A stretch of DNA of 64,000 bases from Catenaria anguillulae PL171 (lineage: Eukaryota; Blastocladiomycota; Blastocladiomycetes; Blastocladiales; Catenariaceae). This document shows, piece by piece, positions 51,712-63,807 of the stretch. The position numbers were made by a program, and so were the translations under genes. The notes beneath the pieces are model-generated. The model had not been told where the DNA came from. It worked only from the letters and a program-made list of their open reading frames with translations, and did no database searches. Position 1 is the stretch's first letter, and each line of letters starts with the position of its first letter. The DNA lies in assembly GCA_002102555.1 (NCBI GenBank), contig MCFL01000041.1, positions 153,826 through 217,825 of the forward strand. Reading direction: 5' to 3'.

Positions 51712-53134
51712 TTATTCGTACACGTAATACGACTTCAAGACGCGCGCCAACACAAACGCCGGCACATCGGCGACCGCCAACCGCTCGGTAAACCTGGCAT
51801 GCTCCTTCAACAACTCGAGCATTTCCTCGTCGCTGATATGTCCCTCCTCCTTTGACGGGATGGGCAACTGGCGCATGCGGCAAGCCTCCACAATTTCCTC
51901 GTGCGACAGGCCAACAAACCGCTCGCGCACGAGGAGAGCGTCATCTTGGCGAATGATGGACATGCGACGAATAAGGCGGGCCTTTGGGAACAAGAAGGGC
52001 AAGGTGATGCGGCTAAAGGAAGCCATTTTGATCGAGTCAATGTAGTCAAACTTGCCGAGGTTGAGGTGGACACGGATGAGGGGCAAGGTGGCTAGGATTT
52101 CCGAGTATTGCGCTTGTGTCTCGCGATCGTTCTGCATGTAATCAAACAAATCAAAAAAAAAGCGCAAGATGAGTTCTCGGCCGAATACCATTTCACATAA
52201 AGAATGCAACAACGTACCACCATGCGACGAAGAATGGAATGCTGAAACTGCATGGCACTGTCTTGAGCAATTTCGTTGCTGCACTTGTCCAACTTTTCCA
52301 CCATGACCTTTGCCAAATCGGGCCCCAAGGTGGCCTGCATGGTGAGAGTGGAATGATCCATCAATTCTTGAATGCGATGGCCACGAAAGCCCGTGGGGAG
52401 CATGCCCGGAGCAAAGCGAATGATGATGGGCAAGGTGAAGGCGGAAAAGGGGACGGCGAGGTAGACCATGAAGGGCACAAAGCGCATCCAGTCCTGCTTG
52501 ACTTGGGCAACAAAGCGGACTTGGCGGCGGGATGGGGTCACTGAGGCTGAAGCGGCAACGGCGCTGAAGGACGTGCCGCGCTTTTCCCATTGGTCCATCT
52601 TGAGGTTGGCAAACTTGTAAGTGTCCGAGTAGAGTTTGACAAAGCCGTGACGCTACATGAAAGAAAAAAGTCAATGCGTAGGTCAGTCATGTGTGGTCAG
52701 AGATTGTATGCAGTGCTGAGGATCGAGGTGGTAAAAGTGGAACCAACCGTTTGCGAAAAGGCGTCCTTGGCGAGCTGAGCAATGCCAGCAACGGACCAGG
52801 TGGAGGCAGGCTCATGGGAGCCGTGGCTGCGCTGGGAGTGACCGGTGTGGGATCGACAGCCACAGCCTTGTTGTCCACCTCCGAAGCAGCAGGAGTGGTT
52901 GGACTCTGGATCGGAGTTGGGTGGGCTGTGCAGGTTGCTCGGTGGTGATGGTGGTGGTTGTTACGGGAGCAGGTGCCGGATCGAGGGAGGCGGATACTTG
53001 GGTGGTATCTTGCATGCGAGTTGTCGTGGCAGATCAGCCATCAGCGGAGCGTGTGCAGGAGTGACCGATGGTTGTTGTTGTTTGGTTTCCGTGACAGTGG
53101 CAGCAGCCCTCGCCCTGGCCGCAGCGGCCCTCAT
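51712..53134 (-). CDS. LETM1-domain mitochondrial inner-membrane protein
   Basis: Well-supported exons: 52748-and-upstream (ending IAQLAKDAFSQT), 52652–52218 and 52131–51712, with introns 52653–52747 and 52132–52217, both phase 0. The conserved core reads RHGFVKLYSDTYKFANLK, then RFVPFMVYLAVPFSAFTLPIII (membrane segment and LETM1 signature), then LSHEEIVEACRMRQLP and a helical C-terminus ending LKSYYVYE. The start is uncertain: ATG 53134 gives an Ala/Arg-rich presequence-like MRAAAARARAAAT, ATG 53015 another option; the Pro/Thr-rich N-terminus needs frame changes. LETM1/Mdm38 proteins act in mitochondrial K+/H+ and Ca2+ balance and ribosome binding; the short length fits the LETMD1-like branch. 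Confidence 0.8.
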
Positions 53135-53609
53135 TCCGGGGCTGACTCGCGCCGCCTTGCGTGCTTGGGAGGTGGAAGCATGGCGGCCGGGTTGGACCCA
53201 ATGTAAAGGTGAAGGTCGGATCAGGGTCCGGGTCAGGTCAGGGTCAGGGTTGGGCGGGCGATCGCCCTGGAGAGTTGCATTGGGATAGGCATCATGGCAT
53301 CGCAATGCAATAAGGTCATGGATGGTACAAGTGTTCTCTCCGAGTCCGTCAGCCAAAGTGGCATATGTGTTGGCATTGCACTTGACAGGATTGGCAGGCG
53401 ATCGCGGTGACTGGTGCAAGTGCAAGGCCCGCCGATCCACATATCATATAAGCATGCACTTGGAATCCAATGTGCAATCAGTCATCAGTCAGTCATTAAA
53501 TACTACTTACTATTAATATGAAGATATAAAGAAACAGAGATCAACATGAAGCAACGCACAGCATCGCCTCATCCACAACCACAACCACAAGTCGCTCAAC
53601 CGGCACATC
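53135..53609. promoter_or_regulatory. Divergent intergenic region LETM1-like/ABHD12-like
   Basis: 475 bp between two diverging genes, including a short GGTCAGGGTC-type repeat near 53225–53250. It could also contain 5' non-coding exons of the LETM1-like gene. Confidence 0.4.
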
Positions 53610-54820
53610 ATGATGCCAGTGCCAGTGGCCAACCCGCTGCGGCCAAGACAAGTCTGCCACTGCCCCAACCTCTCCTTCACCTTCAAAGTCACCATGATCC
53701 TCTACAAGTGCTCCCTCGTGGCCGCCGCCCTCCTCTTGACCCCGCTCCTCTTGCTCGCCGCCATCCCGTCCCTCCAGCGCCTCCTCGTCTACATGTCGTG
53801 GATCAATTACCCTTGGGGTAACCTCGCCAACCCGACCGCCTGGGGATTCCGCCCCGACCAAGCACGCTCCCTATTCATTCCCACACCCGACAACCTCTCT
53901 CTCGGCGCCTGGCACATTGTCCAGCCCAACGCTGCCCGCGCCGTGCCCACTGCCCGCTCTCCCGCCCACGCCCTCCCGCATGACCATTGGACCGTCAAGA
54001 CCGACGATACCGTCTTTCTCTACCTCCACGGCAATGCGGGCAACCGCGGCCTCCGCCACCGCCGCGCCTTTTACCAAACACTCTTGACGGCACACATGCG
54101 CGCTCGCCGCCGTGAGCTGCGCAGCCGATCCAACCCTGGAGTCGATCAAGGTCGCGTCCACCTCCTGGCCATCGATTACCGCGGTTTCGGTGACTCTTCT
54201 GCGGTTCTCCCCTCAGAGGCTGGCCTCAAACTCGACGCGCTTGCTGCTTGGACTTTTATCACGCGAGATCTCGGCGCACAACCCAGCCAAGTCGTTGTTG
54301 TCGGCCACTCGCTCGGCACGGGCGTCGCAACGGCCCTTGTCCACCAACTCAGCACCGCCAACACCCCGCCGCGCGGCCTTGTCTTGCTCGCACCCTTCAC
54401 CTCCATTCCCAACGCTGCCATTGAATACCCCTGGGTCCCCGTGTGGCTCCTCGGCCCTTTCAAGTCATTGCTCACTCCGCTCGTCCATGAGAAATGGGAA
54501 TCCATCGACCGCATTCCCGACCTCGCTTGCAACGTGCTCATCGTTCACGGAAGCAAGGACATTATCATCAACCAGCACCACGCACACGCTCTCTTCAAGC
54601 GCGCCACTGGCACACATTTTGATGCCATCAAGGGCGACGACACGGTTTCGTTTGGCACCGAGGGTGCAACCTATGCCGCACCATGGTCGAGTCGCTCAAG
54701 GTGAAAAAGTATGTGAGCCGCGTGCTCACGTATGCCGAGGTGGCGTTTGGCGGGCATGATGATTTGCAAGAGTTTGCCTTGACGAGGGATGTGTTGGCGG
54801 GATGGTTGTTTGCGTTGTGA
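53610..54820 (+). CDS. ABHD12-like alpha/beta hydrolase
   Basis: About 403 residues, one exon. The start could be ATG 53610 or ATG 53694 just before the membrane helix (CSLVAAALLLTPLLLLAAIP). Hydrolase text: FLYLHGNAGNRGLRHR (oxyanion region, HGN-G as in ABHD12), LLAIDYRGFGDSS, nucleophile VVVGHSLGTGVA (Ser in G-x-S-x-G), acid in LIVHGSKDIIIN, and His in FGGHDDLQEF. The last 45 codons lie one base out of frame after about 54680 (a C-run), so the stop is TGA 54818–54820 instead of the early stop at 54704. ABHD12 proteins are ER-membrane lysophosphatidylserine lipases; the substrate here is inferred only from the family. Confidence 0.85.
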
Positions 54821-54935
54821 GTGACTCTTCCTGTAGCATACTTGTTCCTATACCTTTGCACACATGCACAGCCACATACAGCCTATACATTTCTTTCTCG
54901 TGCTTGTTTTTGCCTCTCTCGTTCTGTTTTTCTAG

Positions 54936-55853
54936 TTACTGGCCCACAACCGCCGCATTCACTTGACCCTCGTTCCCCACCGACCCACCCTTGTTACCCA
55001 ACCCCCACCCCGCCCGACTCGCAATCGACGATATCAACGTTGCATCCAAACTCTCACTCTGACTTGCCGCCCCGCCCTCTCCAACCGCCGTCAACTCGAC
55101 GGGAAACACAGGCGTCCCATTCCACGACCGCGCCGCAAAATCCGCCCCTGGTTCCTCTCCCAACGCACATATCGTTGCAATCCGATTCCGCTCCGCCACA
55201 CTCGCAAAGTGCAACGCCGTCCACCCATTGATGGGAAACGGCTGATTGATGAGCTTGGCCACGTTTTGCCTGCAAGCTGGGCGTGCACGTCGCGAATCAC
55301 GTCGGGTGCGCCCAGCAGCGCGGCCAGCATGAGTGGCGACGGGCACGTGGGCGTGGGTTGCAAGTAGGTGGAGAGCGCGGCGGCAGCAGTTGAACTTGTG
55401 GATGAAAGGTCGGCCAGGCGGCGCAGGATGGCCGAGGTCAGGGTGGGCAGTGAAAAGTAGATGGAGCAGTGCAGGGCAGTGATGCCGTAGTCGTTTGTTG
55501 CGGTCAGTTCGGACAGGGAGGCAACAGAGATTTGGTTCAGGAGGCAGGTCAGGTCGGATCCGTCACTTGAAGTGAAGCGCGAGTGCGCCACCCAAGGTGC
55601 GCAATAGCGTGCAAGAGTGAAGCGGCCATTGTGATTGTGTGTACGCGAGCGAATGTTGTGGTAGCTATTGATGGCACTTTGGCTGGAGCCATCGGCAAAA
55701 GGCGAGTTGGGCAGGATCATGTGTGAAAATGCGAGACCATCGTTCAGGACGTGAGGCACTGCAGTACCGTGACAGTGGAGTCAAGAGCCCCGTGCCCCGC
55801 AGCAGGGTGCGGGACGGGAACTGGACGGAGGCGGCGTGGAGTCGGCCATGCAT
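54936..55853 (-). CDS. Ankyrin-repeat protein
   Basis: A single main exon. Ankyrin-type units are readable: NDYGITALHCSIYFSLPTLT, PLMLAALLGAPDVIRDVHAQ and, after a one-base repair at an A4 run near 55265, INGWTALHFASVAERNRI with NGTPVF following; stop TAG/TAA region at 54936. Start options are ATG 55720 (MILPNSPFADG) inside the open frame, or ATG 55853 (MHGRLHAASVQFPSRT, presequence-like) joined by a small intron with donor GTACTG. About 260 residues, only two or three repeats. The function cannot be stated; ankyrin repeats bind proteins. Tail-to-tail with the ABHD12-like gene, 115 bp apart. Confidence 0.65.
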
Positions 55854-56196
55854 GGAGTGGGTTCATTTCCGCGGAAAAACTCCACGTCGTCACTTGCTTA
55901 ACACCCGACACAACGGTTGAATAGATTCTGCGAATCGTTCGTAGGAGGATCGATGGCTCGGTAACGTCAAGCACGTTACACGACACGTCGATCACGTTTT
56001 CCCACAGTTCCCACCCCTTTCCTGTATTGCACGAGTTGATCCGATTATGCATTTGAAAAAATGTCTCTTGAATTTAACCGTGGGGTAGAGCTCCATGTAA
56101 CTACTTAATGCACTAGATATCCTTACCTTGCAAAATACCCATTACGTATACCGAACTCAAACCTCCATCGTCGCGCATCCTTCAGCGCCGCTTCCA
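55854..56196. other. Intergenic, no gene seen
   Basis: 343 bp between the ankyrin gene and the next plus-strand candidate; AT-richer around 56050–56150. No coding signal. Confidence 0.5.
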
Positions 56197-57735
56197 ATGA
56201 GTTCACAAGAGAACCAACATCAACATGACCCCGAGCAGGCTCCGACGGAAGGAATCGAATCTCAACTCAATTGCGACGTTTGCGAAAGCTATTTGATCAG
56301 GTGTACAGCTATTCCAATCCCCGCCATGCCGGATCATTGATCGCGAATTGACACCAAAACCTGTTATTTGCGCACCTCGCAGAGTACCCAAACGAAGACC
56401 CCACAGAAGTCTCCAAGTACCTGACGGTCACTGTAATGGCAGCAGCGCATCACTTTCAAATGATTCGTTTGCTTTTTGGGCTGCCGGCCGCGGTTTTGAC
56501 GTTTTTGACAGGCTCCATGACACAACTCGATATCCGGCGCATTCTGTCGTACTTCGGTTTAACTGTCAAAAAGAATGGCCACGCCTTGCTCAAGCAAGGA
56601 AACGGGAGCCAGATTTTCGTTTCTCGTTCATTCATTACGTCCGCCGGCCATGCTGGGCCACTCTCCCTTGGTTCGTCAGTTGCTGGTTGGAGGCACGGCC
56701 ACACGGTCGCTGGCCTCCACAGCCTTTTCAAGCTCCTCGAGGAAGTGGATTCGGCGACTTCGCGGACGATGTTGAAGGCCGAAACGAACGAAACTCTCTT
56801 TTCCATGCCCGGCACCAGTGCAATGCCTCGTCGGATCCCAGAAAATTTTCGTGGGTTGGTCGTTCAGGGTACCAAGTTGACGCCTCATGCTCACCACGCG
56901 CCGTCCAGTCAGCTCACGCAAAAGTCGCGGATATGATATACAGATTTGCTCAACTCCACCACAGCCGGTATCTTGCAATCCTACTCTCAAGTTTCTCGTT
57001 TCCTTCTTATTCGCGACCATCAAGTTCCGGACAGCGGTTTGTACTTTATTGACTCCTGGCCGTATGTTTGTGACACAAGGCTTACGTCGGCCATTGGCTT
57101 TTTTCCTCAGGCACCTTGCCCAACTCCGCTCTAGCCCTCCACGTCTCTCGGCCTGTGCGCCGTTTCAAGCCGTCATCACGTTGGCTTGCCGTATGCTTTT
57201 TAGGTGGCGACTTTTGCTGCCACGGTATTGGGCACACATCGATTGAGTCCATTAATGCAGCCAAGCTTCACGCTGCGTTTATCCGAGCACGTGCGACATA
57301 CTGCCCAAACGTGCCATTGCTGGAACAAGGGCCAAGCGGCGGTGAACTCGATGCGATCATGGAGGATTACCGTACGATTGCAATGCGATTTGGTGCGGTT
57401 GAGGACCGTGACGGATTGGAGGAGCATGGACTTCACGACTCGGAGCCGCATGATATCTTGCTTGATGGTTCGTTCTTTTCCTTTGGCTTTACCGAAAAGC
57501 ACGCCATCTTGAACTAATTGCTCTTGTAGTTTCGAGGGACTTGCATCTTCAAAGGGAGGTGGATGGGGGCATGGCGCTCGAGTTTCATACTCAGCCAATG
57601 CAAATCAACTCGAATGACCAGCTTCTCTCACCCGTGTATACGCTTTTCACAACTGCCATATCCGCCCAGACGCAGCAAAGTACACCGGAGGAGCTCGTCC
57701 ACCACAACTTTTCGCTTCGACTGGAGGATTGAAGG
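56197..57735 (+). CDS. Uncharacterised multi-exon gene, fragmentary
   Basis: I do not recognise this gene. ATG 56197 (MSSQENQHQHDPEQAPTEG) leads, after a one-base shift, to RRLRKLFDQVYSYSNPRHAG, then past a TGA to HQNLLFAHLAEYPNEDPTEV and KYLTVTVMAAAHHFQMIRLL, which read like one helical domain. A second reliable part is 57203–57475 (HTSIESINAAKLHAAFIRAR … GELDAIMEDYRTIAMRFGAV) spliced by GTTCGT … TTGTAG to 57531–57735 (DLHLQREVDGGMALEFHTQP … HHNFSLRLED, stop TGA near 57732). Between them (56.5–57.2 kb) two frames are open and I cannot choose. It could be two genes. Confidence 0.4.
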
Positions 57736-59650
57736 ACATTTTCAGCCCATCAATGCTTTTTAAGTTATCTTCATTCTTCCTTTCCTCGCGTGCCATTCAA
57801 GTCTGACTCTTTCTTTTTACCGCACATCATTCCATGTCCCAGCTCAGACGACTCATGATTTCGTCACCGTGGTGTGACCATGACTTTACCTCATACATGA
57901 CTCTGACTCTCCGCACCTCTATTCATTTCCTCTTTCTTCCAACGGTTACGCATCTTCCCTAACGCTAAACTTGACCACGACAATGCTCAACTTCCCTACG
58001 CTCCCAACTGTTACCCTTGTCACGCTCACGGTTTCCGAGACCACGAAAAATATGTTTGATTTGCTGATTGCCCATTCTCACTGCCAGCCATGTCAACCTA
58101 TGTGAGACATTAGATCGATCTGTTGGCTTGCAGGCATCACGTGGGTATAACCTGCCTCACATTCCCTGTTCCCACTGAGCGATTGCAAGAGCAGTCGGTA
58201 TCAGCTCTTCCTGTTAAACATCCCACTTTCATCCCCGCGGTATCAGCTCTTCCTATTAAATCCCCCGTTCAGCCCTGCCTCTTCATTGCCTGTTCCCTGC
58301 CATTCACACCGTGGTCGTCTAAAGCACCTGAACGACCCCTCCGTGATATAACCGAGCCAGCGACTCACCCAGCGATTTGCTTCACGCTTCAGTCTGTTGT
58401 ATTGCTGGACTGTCCATTCCTGAATGTTGCTGCGGCCAGCGATTCCCACAACGCGCCGACTTCCATTCAAGCTTTCACCGCGCCCATAACCCAGAAAAAC
58501 ATCAGCACCAAATGATACAAGCAGCGAAAAAGCCAGCAATGCAAGTCACAAGGAGATAGGCGGCCCCAGAGCCAGCGATATGGCCTGTAAATTTATTCAG
58601 TGCGGCGACGAGCGTCAGGAACCTACATGAGCGGTTCCTCATTCTCCTCAACTTATGGCCAGCTGTTCCAATTACGCACTACTTTCATGGCGATTCACGT
58701 ATCCGTCAGCGAGTCGCCACACCTTTCACAAAAGCAGCGTGTAATGTGGTTTACCACGGAACCTGCAGGCAGCGACGGATGGTAAGCTTATCTTGCTCCG
58801 GTCAGCAATGGTCGTTCTTTTTCTCGCTGTGAGAGATCGCTCAAAGAACCAAACCGCTCATTGCCTCGGCCGCTTTCAGTACAACAGCCGACAACACTTG
58901 GCTATTCATGTGGCAGTCAGATTCGCACCAGTTCTCACAGAAACCCGTTTATCCACGCATCAGAGAATTGAGCCGTTTACAGGTAGATTTTGTTGAATGC
59001 TCCAAGGCACTCACTGGAGTCATCCGTCCAGCACTTCGAAAGCGGAGCTCCATTACGACAGCAACGAATATGGGCGACTGGATAATTCAGGCAGACGGGC
59101 GACGTCAGTTAGCAGTGAGGACGCAACACCTGATTTCGCTCGATTTGAAATGCTGAGCTCAGACATCCACCACCCACGCCTGCCAAGGGTGGGTAAGGCA
59201 CACAGCAAGAATAAAAAGTGGCCAGAAAGTGTGTAAGTGTAACCCCAAGCTTGGTGCAAGAGGTAGAAAATACTACACACTGACAAACACCACAGCGACA
59301 TTTGCTCAAGAGGGCTCTCTTTGAATGATTCATTGCATCTCGCTCACTGCTTGTCAACGTTTTGCCATTATTTGCTTGGTATTGTACAATCGTCAAAGAA
59401 ATGGCTGTTTTGAATGGCCAGCACAAGTCAACTGCCATGGAACACGGCCAGGTACTTGCCGAGGACTGGCAAATTGGCAGAATCGCACACCAGAAACTGA
59501 GTGGCAGCAAAGGCTGAACGTTTTGGCCAGGAAAATGACGCATGTGGCCAGTGCTGACAGGTCTGGTTGGAATAGATGACTTTCGTCAGCTGTGCCCTGG
59601 ATCCAGGAAGACAGGGTGCTGTATAAACTGATTCAACCCAAGTTGTTGGG
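57736..59650. other. Gene-poor region, nothing recognised
   Basis: Only short open frames with no conserved motif. A partial 40-bp direct repeat (ATCAGCTCTTCCTRTTAAA…) lies at about 58200–58260. Confidence 0.5.
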
Positions 59651-62600
59651 CTGGGGCTTCTAATGCAGGATTGACTGAACCGTTGGTAATGGGAACATCA
59701 TTGGAAAAGGCAAGATTTGAACCAAGTTGATCTAACTACAAGAGACACAATGCAACCAAGTTTGGGTAGTCACAAGTGCGTCAAATGCAAGCGGGGTAGT
59801 ATACAGCCCTCCCACAGGGCAGCGACAACAACAAGGTCCCATCAACCAAATCCCCAAGTCAGTGCAAGTCTGTGTTGTGGTGGTTCGTGACGCACTTGGG
59901 ACTGATGGGTGGCCCATGACGCAAACACAGGAGATGCACGAGACGTAGGAGAGCCAGCCAACTGAGGTCGATCCGGAGTAAGCTTGATGCGAGGGACCAT
60001 GACAGCAGTGACAAAACTGGGGGAGAGATCCGCGAAAACCCACCAAAAGCAAGCGCGAAGGACACGGTTTGCAATTGGGCTGGTGGAAACTCCATTTCGC
60101 CAACGCAGTCATACCCATCACAGAGGCAGGACATGTCAGGGAAAGGGAAAAGTCACACGCTTCGTCTGACCTGATCCGAAGCAAGAAAGGGGGACCAGCG
60201 GGGTTTGTGGGAGCCCCGCTGCAGCAAGATGCATCCCCCAATCCTGGCACACAATGCCCGCGTGTGGTGGTAACACTCAACGAGGTCCGCCAGCGTGCTC
60301 AATGATAATGCAGCGTGACTTTTACCCAGAACATGTTTCGCATCAAGCATGGCTCGGTCGGTAGGTCAGAGGACTGGATCCCATGGCTCGGATCAATGTG
60401 AAGCGCCATGATGCCGTACTTGATTTGCTGGGTGCCATTGGAGTTGTTGATTTGTAGTTGACGGTGCGTTGGCAGACTTGCACATCATGGGAGGATGGCG
60501 GAATGGAGGGAATGACGAAAGCCAAGAGTGGGAGGGCATACCTGGAAGCGGAAGTGATGAGTGGGTCCACTAATGGTTGGCCATTGCAGGATGGGGAGAA
60601 TGCTTGGTTTGCCAAAGAAGGAAAATCAATGCCACTTGAGAGTGAGAAAGTTGAACCGAGTATAAATAAAAAAGCTTGACAATGTCGGTGGATTGGATGA
60701 CTCTGTGGTAATGACAGACAGCCGAGCTGGGTAGTCAAAACCAAAACACGAATACAAATGTACGGATTCTTCCAAAATGGGTGACACGGAGCAGAGGAGT
60801 CCGAGGCATTTGGCGGATACACACGGCTGACGTTGGAGTAGCTCATTGACTCGGTGGTGGCGACTTTGCTGAAGCAATACCGACTTGATCAAGACACAGG
60901 CACACGCACGCACACACGCCCGGACGGAATGACGAGAATGAACCAGCAGTGGCGGCAGCAAGCAGCACAAGCAGAGCAGGCAACAAGATACAACAGGCAG
61001 CCCAAGGCGATTCGTAATCCGCAGACCAACACAGTCGATTCGAATGCAACACAAAAGTCCCGGTCAGACCCAAAAGCCAACGCAAAACGCGAGGCACGTA
61101 AAGCAACGAGCGGCTGCTTGAAATGCGGGCAGATCCATGGCAAAGCGTATGGGTTGATGCGAGGAACCTGCAAAGTCCATGTTGCCGACAAGGGATGGCG
61201 CGGAGGATACATTGCCACTCCTTTTGCAAGGAGAGTTGCACCAGCATGCATCGCCATTGGACTGACAGGTAGGCTAACAATCCGCTTTCGCGAGTAAACT
61301 TACGGTCAAGGACGGTTCGTGGCACGAGACTCGCCACTTTGACCCATGGATCTGGCCCGCAATCAAGTTGATAGTAATCAAGAGGCGAGCGCATCTTGGT
61401 CGGTTCCAAGGCAAGGGTGGAGACAAACCGCTCAATCAAGTGCAGCAAACACGGGCGCCGGGTGCACAAGTCGAGAGAGCGAGGCATGACCGCTTTTTAA
61501 ACACGTACGTTGTGCGGTGTGCCCGTGTAATCCCCACCCTTGGCACACTGGTGAAAGTCCATGCTTTGATAGCAGTGTGCATGCGAATCGCTCGCCGCTC
61601 GGGCTGGCAATGATGGGCATCAAACAAGTGCTCTTTGTCAAGACGGGAAGCTCACCACGAGATTCGGTCGGTAGGTCAAGCTGGTCTGCCATACTTGCGC
61701 CTGCTGTTGCCTGGAATGCGTGTATCCGCTACCGCCAACGCCGAAAAGACCAAGGGAGGGATGGGCACACAAGTCGGAAGAATCGCGTACAATCAATCAA
61801 ATGGAACCGAGTTGAGCTAAGCTGATGCACGTGGAGAAGAAGCGGCTCAATCGACAAGTTAAGGAACCCGTGGCCGTCTTGAATCAATCAATGAAAGTAT
61901 CTGTGGTAGACACAAGAGGGCGCGCCGGGTAGTCAAAACCGAGCACATTTCATGTACGGATTCCCGAAAGAGTGTGAGAGTCAGGAGCACAAGAGATGAC
62001 CGAGTGCAGTGCAAAACACGAGCGCGTGCGCGTGCTGGCCACCACGGGTACAGTGACGTTCGAATGCCGGCAAATGAGTGTGGCACACACACAGCCCTGC
62101 AAGTGAACGGGAACGGATCCTGGCCTTGGGTGTGTGGGTACAAACCGAGCAAGGTACAAGGAGCACAAACGAGCCCCCTCCCGACTTGATGACAAGCAAT
62201 CATGAGCAAAGAAGCACTGGCCCGAGGTGGTCTGGAGTATTCCGCGCGGATGGAAGCAAGAGCAACGACTTGGTGTTGTTGATTCGATCACGATAGATAG
62301 AGAAATGAATGGCGCTTGGAGCATCCCGAGATGTCATGGCAGACCCAGCAATGGCAAAGCAGTGTAGGAACGAGGAACCCGCAAAGCACAATGTACCGAT
62401 AACGGAAGGCCCTTAAGACACTGTGCCACGGCCCGACAGGAATGTCAGCCGTAGCACAATGCCCTCAAGGCGATGAGGCTGACGGGTAGGCCACGTGCGC
62501 TCAGCGAGTAAATTTACGACAAGCGCGCGCGACTCAAGACTCGCAACTTGTGCCAAAGGGTCCGCCAAGAAATCCCGAGCACGATTCGTCAAAATGTCAC

Positions 62601-63300
62601 GACATTGGGGCTACCCAAAACCCGGCGAGGACCAATGCAACAAGCATCCATGAGCGCGAGCATGTAACAGACAGAGTCACACCAGAGAGGCAAACGTGAT
62701 GGACCCACCGATCGTTGGATTGTGCAAGGCATGCAGGGCATGGGAGGCCACACCATACACACAAGGCAAATCCAATTGAGAGGCTTTGTGACCGGCAATG
62801 ATCAATGGAAAATGAGAAACGTGCGTGCGCGCGCCCATCCAATCCCACGCCTTGGAACGCATCCGCTCCGCCCAGTCGCAGCCAGTGCTAAGAGCCTTTT
62901 GTGTGCGTGCATCGCAACATCCTGCTCCAAGCGCCCGTAATCAAGTGCATTGTTTTTTCCACGCATCCAGGGATGTGACTCGGTCGGTGGGTCAAGCACG
63001 GTCTTCTTTTGCTGGATCGACATGTCGCCAATGGCTCCGGGGAGGCTCGCGACCGCATTGGGCGGTCCTTCGTATTCAAGTCACCAACCAAGGCACAGGC
63101 TTCGCACCGAGTCGCAGGGCGTGTGTGCATGTAACCGTGGTCGCCGACGCGCGCGCGCGAGTGCATGCGTGGGCAGAGGGGGAAGGGAGGGAGGGAGGGA
63201 GGGAGGGATGCACGTGTGGGAATCGCGTACCGAAAAGGAATGGGAGCGCATGACAAAGCCCTCGTGCTAGCTCAGGGTGGCTACATATATGAGGGAAAAA
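59650..63300. repeat. Diverged tandem copies of a ~1.2–1.3 kb unit
   Basis: Matched landmarks recur in the same order. TCGGTCGGTRGGTCA occurs at about 60352, 61660 and 62971 (spacing about 1,310). GGGTAGTCAAAACC with a later TGTACGGATTC occurs at 60729 and 61927. ATGGCAAAGC with GAGGAACC and GCAAAG is at 61137 and 62351. GCGAGTAAAYTTACG is near 61292 and 62505. The intervening sequence is alignable only in patches. No long conserved protein frame runs through the copies. Confidence 0.6.
63181..63208. repeat. GGGA microsatellite
   Basis: Tandem GGGA units (GGAAGGGAGGGAGGGAGGGA…) within the last repeat unit. Confidence 0.9.
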
Positions 63301-63807
63301 CAAGCATGGTCGCGCGTCGGTTAGAGTTGGACGAGTTATACCAATTAGAAGAAGGGCGTTTCAGGCCGGGTACAGACAGATAGGCGTGGGAACGAGTCGA
63401 CCTCTGGGAAACCGTGCATCGTGCATGAGCGCATTGTTGTTTCCTTGAGCGTGTTGAGGTGCCATGACGAGGGAGCAGGTGGAAGTGAGGAAGTGAAAAC
63501 CGGATTGCGGTGGGAAGAGCACGTACAATGGATGATGGATGGCCGAGGAGGATGGAGGGGATTGCAGCGAGTCAAGACAGTGTCCGCGAAGTGGTGAAAT
63601 GTGAATGGTAATGATGGGAAAGAGAAAGTGAGGATGGGAGTGGGAACGGACGTGACAACTGTCAGAGGAACGCGTCAGGGCGAGAATATTTACAAGTGCG
63701 GATCGGAGAACCAGGGCATGACCAATCCTGCTTGTCGTGTCAATCATCCAGGTATTTAACATCTCATTAGCCTGTGATTTGCTTGTGATTCTTACTCTAA
63801 ACGATGA

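Noticed and set aside
60349-60420. A tRNA gene
   Set aside because: There is a D-arm-like stretch but no recognisable T-loop GGTTCRA box or acceptor pairing.
62825-63270. Overlapping plus-strand ORFs near 63 kb
   Set aside because: Mutually overlapping, no conserved motif, partly translated GGGA microsatellite.
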